From: Palsa-506 sp963836355
Lineage (GTDB): Bacteria; Actinomycetota; Actinomycetes; Streptosporangiales; Streptosporangiaceae
Reading direction: 5' to 3'
Assembly: GCA_963836355.1 (NCBI GenBank)
Contig: CAWIJO010000018.1
Coordinates: forward strand, 124,001 to 188,000
DNA: 64,000 bases
In this document: positions 26,198 to 33,415 of the stretch, piece after piece
Layout: every line of letters starts with the position of its first letter
Position numbering within the stretch: the first letter of the stretch is position 1
The notes under the pieces: generated by a model
Database searches by the model: none
The model's input: only the letters and a program-made list of their open reading frames with translations
Told to the model about the DNA's origin: nothing
Made by a program: the position numbers and the translations under genes

Positions 26198-27790
26198 CTA
26201 CCGAGGGGCCGCCGTGCTGGCGTCCCTGCCCTGTCCGGCCTGCTCGAACGCGTAGGCGAGGGCAAGCAGCCGCGACTCGCTCCAGGCCGGCCCCATGAAA
26301 GAGACACCAACCGGAAGACCGGAGACAAAGCCGGCCGGCACCGAGATAGCGGGATACCCGGCGACGGCGGCGGGCCCGGACGTGCCGAACACATGATGAT
26401 CGCCGAGCACGTGATCGGTCAGCCATGCCGGGCTGCTGCTCAGCGCCACGATGGCAGCAAGCCGGTGCGACTGCAGCGCGCCGTCCAGCGCCGTGGTGGC
26501 CAGCCGGTTCGCCTCGCCCCGCGCCGCCAGGTATGCCTCGTCCGCAAGGTCGCCGCTGGTCGCCTCGGCCTGCTCGAATAGCTCCTGGCCGAAGACGCTG
26601 AGCACGGTGGATCCGTTATAGGTGTTGAAAGAGATCAGCTCGGCAAGAGAGCCGGGATGGTTGCCGGGCAGCGCGCCGAGATGGGCGTTCAGATAGTGCT
26701 TGAACTCGTGCAGCAAGGCGGCGATCTCCGGCTCGCCGATCTTGTCGGCGTCCGGGAGGGCCACCGGGTCGATGACCTCGGCGCCGCACGAGCGCAGCCG
26801 GGCCACCGCAGCGTCCAGCAGCGCAACCGAGGCCGGGCCCGCCGCGGCCGACCCGTCGCGCCACACCCCGAGCCGCGCGCCGGCCAGCGCGCCGGCATCG
26901 AGGAAGCTGGCGTAGCCGCCCGGCTGGCCGGCGGCTCTGCCGGTCGCCACGTCAGCGGGATCCTGGCCGACCAGCGCGCCGAGCAGCGCCGCGGCGTCGG
27001 CGACCGACCGGGCCATCGGTCCCGCGGTGTCCTGGGCGGGCGAGATCGGCACGATGCCAGTCCGGCTGACCAGGCCAAGCGTCGGCTTCAGGCCGACAAT
27101 GCCGCAGGCGCTCGACGGGCTGAGGATCGAGCCGTCGGTTTCTGACCCGACCGCGAGCGGGGCGAGCCCGGCGGCGACGGCGACGGCCGACCCCGAGCTT
27201 GAGCCGGACGGATTGCGGCCTGCCCCGTAGGGGTTGGCCGCCTGCCCGCCGAGGGTGCTCCAGCCGCTGCTTGACCGGGGAGACCGGAAGTTGGCCCACT
27301 CAGACAGGTTCGCCTTGCCGAGCACGATCGCGCCTGCCGCGCGGAGCCCGCTGACGAGGAACGCATCGCCGTCCTCCGCGCCGGCCAGCGCCGGCGAGCC
27401 GGCCGTGGCGGGCATCCCCCGGACGCCGATGTTGTCCTTGATCAGCACCGGGATACCTTCCAGCGGCCGGGGCCCGTTCGCGCGCTGGGCTTCGGCTGCC
27501 GCCTCGGCCGACGCCGCCGCCCCGGCCGACGCCGCCGCCCCGGCCCTGGCCGTACCCGCCGCCCTGGCTTCGTCGCTGGCGCGCGCGTCGGCGGCAGCGG
27601 CCTCGCTCACCGTGATCACCGCGCGCAGATCCGGGTTCAGCCGCTCGATCCTGGCCAGGTAGAACGCGGTGAGGTCCGCTGCGGTCAGCTGGCCCGACAT
27701 GATGGCGTGCTGCAGGTCACCGGCCGTGGCGGTGGCCGCGTCCAGGCCCGTGCCAGGGATGGGCTCGCTCAGGAAACCGGCTTCGACCAT
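26198..27790 (-). CDS. Amidase signature family protein
   Basis: Hydrolase of 530 residues with the Ser-cisSer-Lys triad of the amidase signature family: lysine in PVLIKDNIGVRGM, the Gly/Ser-rich signature NPSGSSSGSAVAVAAG and serine in AVGSETDGSILSPSS. The closest general group is the AspA/GatA-like and peptide amidase class; substrate unknown. No signal peptide is visible, so it is probably cytoplasmic. An Ala-rich insertion (GAAASAGAAASAEAAAEA) near residue 115 is repeat-like. ATG 27790 is chosen because homology starts soon after; the open frame to 28165 is uninformative. It ends ten bases before mshC begins. Confidence 0.9.
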   Translation of the reverse strand: MVEAGFLSEPIPGTGLDAATATAGDLQHAIMSGQLTAADLTAFYLARIERLNPDLRAVITVSEAAAADARASDEARAAGTARAGAAASAGAAASAEAAAEAQRANGPRPLEGIPVLIKDNIGVRGMPATAGSPALAGAEDGDAFLVSGLRAAGAIVLGKANLSEWANFRSPRSSSGWSTLGGQAANPYGAGRNPSGSSSGSAVAVAAGLAPLAVGSETDGSILSPSSACGIVGLKPTLGLVSRTGIVPISPAQDTAGPMARSVADAAALLGALVGQDPADVATGRAAGQPGGYASFLDAGALAGARLGVWRDGSAAAGPASVALLDAAVARLRSCGAEVIDPVALPDADKIGEPEIAALLHEFKHYLNAHLGALPGNHPGSLAELISFNTYNGSTVLSVFGQELFEQAEATSGDLADEAYLAARGEANRLATTALDGALQSHRLAAIVALSSSPAWLTDHVLGDHHVFGTSGPAAVAGYPAISVPAGFVSGLPVGVSFMGPAWSESRLLALAYAFEQAGQGRDASTAAPR

Positions 27791-28044
27791 GATCGAATAA
27801 TAGGACAACCGCCGCATCCGGCACGAGGGCCGTCCCGCCTGGCCGCCCCTCCCGGCCTGCCGCTCCGGACAATCGGACCGGCCGGAGCCGTGATCCACAT
27901 TGACGTGCCGAGCCCAGGTCGAACGACTATGCGAAGCCGGCTCTTGGCCAGGCCGGGAACGCCAAGCCGGCGGCCCATCTGGACGACGTTGCTTCCGCCA
28001 AAAATGGTCCGATCGTCGCCTTGCGGCCGGAGTAGGGTGACACC

Positions 28045-28536
28045 GTGGCAGGTCACGGCGCCGATGTCGACAACTGCGCGCCTGACCGGCTACGGTCGGC
28101 GGCGGCCGATATCGGACCTCGCGGACGACTGGCCCGCATCGCGGCGACAGCAGCGGCGGCGGCACTGCTTATCTGCGGTACCGCGGCGGGCAGCAACGAC
28201 ATGTTCCCGTTCGGGCCGTTCACCATGTACGCGGGCCACTACCCGCCGAACGGCACCATCACTTCCAACGTGCTGATGGCGCAGACGGCAGACGGCGACG
28301 ACGTCGTCGTCAGCGAGGCCGACATCGGGCTCACCCGAGCCGAGGTGGAGGGCGAGTTGTTCGCGTTCAGAGCGGACCCCGACCGGCTCGCCGATCTCGC
28401 TCAGGCGTTTCACCGCCGCCACCCCCATGCGTCGCGGTACGTCGCGGTGTGGATCGTGCAGAAGCGCTGGCGACTGCGCGAGCGAGCCGTCGTCGGGCAG
28501 TCGACGATCACCCTCGCCCAGTGGCACGCCGAATGA
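28045..28536 (+). CDS. HTTM-associated hypothetical membrane-anchored protein
   Basis: Protein of 163 residues with one N-terminal membrane segment (ARIAATAAAAALLICGTAAG) followed by an extracytoplasmic-type domain with MFPFGPFTMYAGHYPPNGTI and a C-terminal helical part (ASRYVAVWIVQKRWRLRERA). GTG 28045 has AGGGTGA upstream. Its last bases overlap the start of the HTTM gene (ATGA), so the two are translationally coupled and probably act together. Specific function unknown. Confidence 0.75.
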   Translation: MAGHGADVDNCAPDRLRSAAADIGPRGRLARIAATAAAAALLICGTAAGSNDMFPFGPFTMYAGHYPPNGTITSNVLMAQTADGDDVVVSEADIGLTRAEVEGELFAFRADPDRLADLAQAFHRRHPHASRYVAVWIVQKRWRLRERAVVGQSTITLAQWHAE

Positions 28537-29433
28537 CCGGCCGAGCGCTCGATGCGGGGAACCGGGTAGCGAAGGCGTTCGGAGGCTGGTCGTTCGCGCC
28601 GCTGCCACTGGGCCGGGTGGCCGCACTGCGCGTGAGCATCTACCTGTTCGTCTGGTTCGATGTCTTTGTCTATTCTCCCGGCGTCGCCGGCGATGCCGAC
28701 GTCATGAGCTCGTATCGGCCGCTGGCCGTCGGCCGGGTCCTGCATCTGCCGGCGCCCACGCACAATGTGGAACTCGCCGTCAAGATCGCGCTGCTGTGCT
28801 GCGCAACGGCCGCGGCGACCGGCCGCGCGCCGCGACTGCTCGGCGCGATTACCTTCGCGCTCTACTTCGACTGGCTCGCGATGAGCGACTCGTTCGGTTA
28901 CGTCCCGCACGACAGGTTCGCCTTCATTGTGGCTCTTGCCGTGCTGCCCACGGTCGGGCCAGGCTCGCCGCGGCGACCTGAGCCCTTCGGAGCGGGCAGG
29001 ATGGGCGCTGCGCTGCATCCAAGTCGCCGTGGTGGCGACCTATGCGCTTGCCGCATGGGCGAAATTCCGCTTCGGCGGCCCGGATTGGGCGAACAGCGCC
29101 GTGCTGACCTGGGCACTGCTGCGACGCGGAACCGTTTTCGGCACGCCACTGCTCGGCACGCCGCTGCTCCTGCACGCAGGCCAGTGGGCCATGATCTGCG
29201 CCGAGCTGAGTTCCCCAGTCGTGCTCTTCCTGCGCGGGCGGCTCCTTTATGCCGCGGTCGCCGCGATGCTGATGTTCCACCTGGTCTCCGAGGCGACGAT
29301 CGCCATCAGCTTCCTGCCGCACGTGCTGTGCATCATGGCCTTCCTGCCGATCGAGCGGCTCGGCAGCCTTACCGCAAGGTGGCACGCCTGGCGGCCTGCG
29401 GAGCTTTCCGCGCCAGCTCAGCCAAGCCGGTGA
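28533..29433 (+). pseudogene. HTTM-domain membrane protein, frameshifted
   Basis: Polytopic membrane protein of the HTTM family (horizontally transferred transmembrane domain, related to vitamin K-dependent gamma-carboxylase). The N-terminal half (RVAALRVSIYLFVWFDVFVY, HDRFAFIVALAVLPTVGPG) and C-terminal half (WALRCIQVAVVATYALAAWA, KFRFGGPDW, LFLRGRLLYAAVAAMLMFHL) are in different frames. The break is at about 28955-28975, where one base appears missing between TVGPG and ARRGDLSPSE. Restored, the protein would have about 300 residues. The start overlaps the stop of the upstream partner gene. Confidence 0.78.
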
Positions 29434-29473
29434 CGCAGGGCAGGCGGCGGCGAGCAGCGGCGGGCGCCGTGGC

Positions 29474-31696
29474 TCAGTGCGTCCCTGGGCAGGCTTTGCC
29501 CGCGCTGGTGGACGGAGCGTAGATCAGCACCGACGGGTTCTCGAATACGCGGCGGTACCGCGCCTTGGCGGCCCGGAACCCGGCCAGGTCGGCGGCATGG
29601 CCGAGCCGGTAAAGCACGATGTACCTGACATCCTGGCGCGCCAGGATGCCGGCCACCTGGCAGCTCGCCGGAAACCGCAGCACCTGGCGGGAATCGAGCA
29701 GCGGCGCCTTGCCCGCCGTCGGCAGCGACCGGGGATGCGCGATCCGGAACGCGCTGTAGGACTGCAGGCCGGTGTACCCGCCCAGGGCCAGCACGGCGCG
29801 GTTGGTAATGCCGGGGTTCATCACCGGGGTCGAGATGATCGTGCCGCCGGCATTGTGCCGCCGCAGCCATGCCCCGGCGGCCGCCACCTGCGGATCCAGG
29901 ATGCCGGCGTGCACCGGGTGCGTATCCGCCGCCGCCGCCCGGAACGCCTGCAGCCCCGAGATCAGCAGGACCGCAGCGGCCGCCGCCGCGGCCAGCCCGG
30001 CCGCCGCCCGCCCGGCCGCCGGCCGATCCGCGACAACCCGCCTGGCAGCCGCCCGGCCGGCGGCCGGCCAGCGCGCTCCGGCCAGTGACTGCAGGACCAG
30101 GCCGGCCCCGAGCGCGCCCGCCACCGAGAGCGGGCCGCCGAGGTCACGCTCGAACCGCTGCGGGAACCCGTCCGCGGCGGTCCGGCTGCCCGCGTACATC
30201 AAGGCGCACCAGAGCAGCAGCGTCAGCGCGGCCAGCACCTGGCCGGGCCGCCGCAGGTACCGGATGCCGGCCGCGAGCGCCGCCAGGCCGAGGATCCCCA
30301 GCCAGACCACCGACGACGACAGGGCCGCGAGCACATGCGGGACGCTGAGCACCGGCTGGCTGCCGAGCGCGATGCTGACCGCGTTAGACGTCGAGCCGGA
30401 AGCTGAGCCGGCGCCGGGCTTCCCCGGCAGGTAGGTGTACGCCGCATAAGCCAGGCAGAGCAAGCCGAGCGTCGCCAGCCCGAGCGCCAGCGCCCTGGCC
30501 AGCCGCGGGGTGTCCGGGTCACGGCGGCGGGCCAGCAGGTAACCTGCGGCCGCCACCGCCACGGCGGCCAGCAGCAGCGCCAGATAGAGGCTCGCCACCG
30601 AGTGATACGCCACTACCGCGGCGCCGGTGACCGCGACCAGCACGGCGGACCGGGCCGACGGCGATGCCAGCAGCGTGATCAGCGCGGCGACCAGCATGAC
30701 CAGCAGGAAGTACGCGGCCGTCAGGTCGGGATAGCGGCCCTCGGCGAAGCTCGCGTACGGGCCGCGCAGCACCAGGCCGGACAGCGCCGCCGCGGCAAGC
30801 CCGTACTCCCACCCCCACAGCCTGGTGGCCAGCGCGTACGCCGCCAGGGTGGTGAGCACAAGCAGGGCCGGGGCAAGCACGGGGAACAGCTCAAGCGGGG
30901 TGAGCCCGGACACCCGGCAGATGACCGCGGTCAGCGACGAGAATCCCGGCGGGTAGATCAGGTAGCTGGCGTAGCCGCCGTGGGCGAGCATCTGCTCGGC
31001 CATCACCGCGTGCGAGAACTGGTCGCTGCCGCGCAGGTAGGGCCAGTCGTGCCGGACCGGACCGGCGTACGCGCGCACCGCCGTCAGGGCCAGGATGATC
31101 GCCAGCACCGGCTCGCGCGCCGTGGTGCTCAGCCGCCGCGGGCCCCCCGCCCCCGGATCCCCACCTCCGGAATCCCCCGGCCCGGGATCCGCGCTCCCGG
31201 AATTCCCGTCCCCGGCCGTTGCGCTCCCGGCCGTTGCGCTCCCGGCCCTGACTGCGGCCAGCGCCCCGGCGGTAGCGAGCGCGATCAGGGTCGCCAGCAG
31301 CAGCCACCACCGGGCCGTCACGCCGAGCGCCGAGGCCAGCGCCAGCCCGAAGGCGACGACGATAAGCGCCAGCGTGGGCGCGTCGCGGATGGCGGCCGGC
31401 CGTGGCAGCACCGGCCCGGCTGGCCCGCCCGGCGGCCCTCGCAGGACTATCGCGACCGCGCCAGTGCCCAGCACCACGGCGATCGCCGCGATGGCCACCC
31501 AGAGCGCAATGCCAATCCCGAACAGCCGCGCCAGGGCCACCGCCAGCACCGGCACGGACGCCATCGAGATCGCCGCCGAGTACGCCAGCCGCTCCGCCAG
31601 TCCGCCGGCCGGCCGCAGGAAGCCGGCCCAGAAGTACCCGGGCAGCACACCCGCGGCCAGCGCCGCGAGCAGGGCGCGCGCCAGGTCGCCGTGCAA
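29474..31696 (-). CDS. Large polytopic membrane protein (DUF6541-like)
   Basis: 740-residue integral membrane protein with roughly a dozen or more hydrophobic segments, for example YSAAISMASVPVLAVALA, FPVLAPALLVLTTLAAYALA and AYFLLVMLVAALITLLA, and a soluble C-terminal domain from about residue 620 (VAAAGAWLRRHNAGGTIIST, ILARQDVRYIVLYRL). The layout is like GT-C-type glycosyltransferases or DUF6541 proteins acting on lipid-linked sugars, but I see no decisive catalytic motif; the early loop DHxxxxRGSDQFSHAVMAEQM could hold acidic residues. An internal Gly/Ser-rich repeat (GSATAGSATAGDG) lies near residue 155. ATG 31696 is the first start. Confidence 0.75.
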   Translation of the reverse strand: MHGDLARALLAALAAGVLPGYFWAGFLRPAGGLAERLAYSAAISMASVPVLAVALARLFGIGIALWVAIAAIAVVLGTGAVAIVLRGPPGGPAGPVLPRPAAIRDAPTLALIVVAFGLALASALGVTARWWLLLATLIALATAGALAAVRAGSATAGSATAGDGNSGSADPGPGDSGGGDPGAGGPRRLSTTAREPVLAIILALTAVRAYAGPVRHDWPYLRGSDQFSHAVMAEQMLAHGGYASYLIYPPGFSSLTAVICRVSGLTPLELFPVLAPALLVLTTLAAYALATRLWGWEYGLAAAALSGLVLRGPYASFAEGRYPDLTAAYFLLVMLVAALITLLASPSARSAVLVAVTGAAVVAYHSVASLYLALLLAAVAVAAAGYLLARRRDPDTPRLARALALGLATLGLLCLAYAAYTYLPGKPGAGSASGSTSNAVSIALGSQPVLSVPHVLAALSSSVVWLGILGLAALAAGIRYLRRPGQVLAALTLLLWCALMYAGSRTAADGFPQRFERDLGGPLSVAGALGAGLVLQSLAGARWPAAGRAAARRVVADRPAAGRAAAGLAAAAAAAVLLISGLQAFRAAAADTHPVHAGILDPQVAAAGAWLRRHNAGGTIISTPVMNPGITNRAVLALGGYTGLQSYSAFRIAHPRSLPTAGKAPLLDSRQVLRFPASCQVAGILARQDVRYIVLYRLGHAADLAGFRAAKARYRRVFENPSVLIYAPSTSAGKACPGTH

Positions 31697-31818
31697 TTGC
31701 CACCGCCGGTAACGGATTGGACAGCGAACTCAAGGCCAGGCCGGCCGAGTTGATAGTGCCCGAGTTGATAGTGCTAGGACATCCGGACCCTACACCCGGC
31801 GGGTCCTAGACTTCCCGG

Positions 31819-32367
31819 GTGACCATGAGCATCGGCAGCCTCGAAACCGTCACCGCGCTCGGCCGGCCCGACCTGCTTGCGCCGAGCGTGACAGCGGCGC
31901 TCGCGGCGGCCGACTCCGCGCTGCCGCCGGACACCGTCGGCGTCGCCGAGATCGACCCCGGGCTCGCCGATACCGCGGCGTTCTGCGAGCGCTACGACGT
32001 GCCGCTGACCGAGTCGGCCAACTGCGTGGTCGTGACCGGGCGACGGGACGGCGAGCCCAGGTTCGCCGCATGCGTGATCCTGGCCACCAACAGGGCCGAC
32101 GTCAACGGCGTCGCGCGCCGGCAGCTTGATGTCCGCAAGGCGTCCTTCGCGGCCGTCGACCTCGCGGTCGCGGAGACCGGCATGGAGTACGGCGGCATCA
32201 CCCCGATCGGGCTGCCAGCGGGCTGGCCGGTCTTCGTCGACACGGCGGTCGCGGCGGCGCCCCGGGTGGTCATCGGCAGCGGCGTCCGGCGCTCTAAGCT
32301 GTCGCTGCCTGGCGAGGCGCTCGGCCGCCTGCCCGGCGCGCTGGTGCTGGACGGCCTCGGCCGCTGA
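31819..32367 (+). CDS. YbaK/aminoacyl-tRNA deacylase domain protein
   Basis: 182-residue protein of the YbaK/EbsC/ProX family, which hydrolyse mischarged aminoacyl-tRNAs in trans. The conserved core is visible as TESANCVVVTGRRDG, CVILATNRADVNGVARRQLD, KASFAAVDLAVAETGMEYGG and ITPIGLP, near the central lysine and GxxP loop used by the family. The substrate tRNA is not predictable. GTG 31819 or ATG 31825 may be the start. It stands alone between oppositely oriented genes. Confidence 0.87.
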   Translation: MTMSIGSLETVTALGRPDLLAPSVTAALAAADSALPPDTVGVAEIDPGLADTAAFCERYDVPLTESANCVVVTGRRDGEPRFAACVILATNRADVNGVARRQLDVRKASFAAVDLAVAETGMEYGGITPIGLPAGWPVFVDTAVAAAPRVVIGSGVRRSKLSLPGEALGRLPGALVLDGLGR

Positions 32368-32514
32368 AAGCAAGACCGACAAACCGCCAAAGCCAACAAA
32401 CCGACAACAGGTATTAACGGATCCTCCGATCGCCGGTCGCCGCCCGATCTGCCCGGCCCGGCCCGGCCCGGCCCGGCCCGGCGGAGCTCGGGGCGGCTCA
32501 ACTGCTCCCGCTGG

Positions 32515-33294
32515 CTAAGGCAGCCAGGACACCCTGCCGTGCAGCGCGGCGTAGCCGACGAACGCAACTGTGTCGATCAGGGTATGCGCGACGATCAGCG
32601 GGGTGACCCGCCCCCACCGCCGGTAGAGGTAGCCGAACACGACACCCATCGCCGCGTTGCCGAGGAACCCGCCGAAGCCCTGGTAGAGGTGATATGAGCC
32701 GCGCAGCACGGCGCTGAACATGATCGCCCGCCAAGGTGTCCAGCCAAGCTGGTCCAGTCTGCGCAGCAGGTACCCGATGACCAGGACTTCCTCGAGGATG
32801 CCGTTCTGCGCCGCGTTCAGGATCAGCACCGGGATCCGCCACCAGACCGCGGGCAGGTTCTCCGGCACGACGTTCAGGCTGATCCCGAGCTTGTACGCGA
32901 TCAGGTACAGGGCCAGCCCGGTGCCGCCGATCAGCGCGGCGAGCGCCGCGCCTCTGGCTGCGTCCTGGCCCGGGTGGCGGCCGTCCAGGCCGATGTCCGA
33001 CGGCGTCTCGCCCGATCTGGCCATCAGGTAGATGACCAGCGCGACCGGGGCCAGTCCCTCGGCGACGCCGAGCAGTTGCAGGACCAGATCCAGCAGCGGA
33101 CGGCCGGGCGCCTGGGAGCCGACCAGCAGCGCGTGCTGCTGTCGCAGCGCCTGCGGTGCGGTCACCGATCCGATCAACTCGATCAGCGCGCGCAGGCCAC
33201 TGGCGCCTAGCGAGACGGCAAAGACTACGAAGATCTCCCAGCCGATCAGCCGCCGGGGCGGCAAGCTGAGGCCTGTGTCCTCCCGCAGCGCCAC
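32515..33294 (-). CDS. CPBP-family intramembrane metalloprotease
   Basis: Integral membrane protein of 259 residues in the CAAX protease/bacteriocin-processing (Abi) family. The conserved motifs are NGILEEVLVIGYLLRRL (EExxxxxxR-type), a histidine in RGSYHLYQGFGGF and HTLIDTVAFVG near the C-terminus. About seven membrane segments. Family members process prenylated or small peptide substrates; the target here is unknown. GTG 33294 is the start. Bases 32368-32514 downstream contain only a (CGGCC)n tract and no gene. Confidence 0.88.
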   Translation of the reverse strand: MALREDTGLSLPPRRLIGWEIFVVFAVSLGASGLRALIELIGSVTAPQALRQQHALLVGSQAPGRPLLDLVLQLLGVAEGLAPVALVIYLMARSGETPSDIGLDGRHPGQDAARGAALAALIGGTGLALYLIAYKLGISLNVVPENLPAVWWRIPVLILNAAQNGILEEVLVIGYLLRRLDQLGWTPWRAIMFSAVLRGSYHLYQGFGGFLGNAAMGVVFGYLYRRWGRVTPLIVAHTLIDTVAFVGYAALHGRVSWLP

Positions 33295-33325
33295 GTCAGG
33301 ACTCTAGCCGGTACCGGCCGCTGGC

Positions 33326-33369
33326 CAGCCCGGGGGCGGGAGGCGGCCAGCCCGGGGGCGGGAGGCGGC
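33326..33369. repeat. 22-bp tandem duplication
   Basis: Two adjacent copies of a 22-bp unit beginning CAGCCCGGGGGCGGGAGGCG, in the short gap between the divergent CPBP gene and the large membrane protein gene. Confidence 0.85.
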
Positions 33370-33387
33370 CAGGAGCTGCCGCTGCGG

Positions 33388-33415
33388 AGAAGGGGAGAAG
33401 GGGAGAAGGGGAGAG
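33388..33415 (+). promoter_or_regulatory. Tandem ribosome-binding-site-like array before TTG start
   Basis: Three consecutive copies of AGAAGGGG (33388-33411) followed by AGAG and then the TTG start codon at 33416. Each unit could pair with the 3' end of 16S rRNA; only the last is at normal spacing. Copy-number change by slippage could alter translation of the downstream gene. Confidence 0.65.

Noticed and set aside
32452..32482. (CGGCC)n tract as a regulatory element
   Set aside because: Simple low-complexity sequence between convergent genes; no structure beyond its composition.
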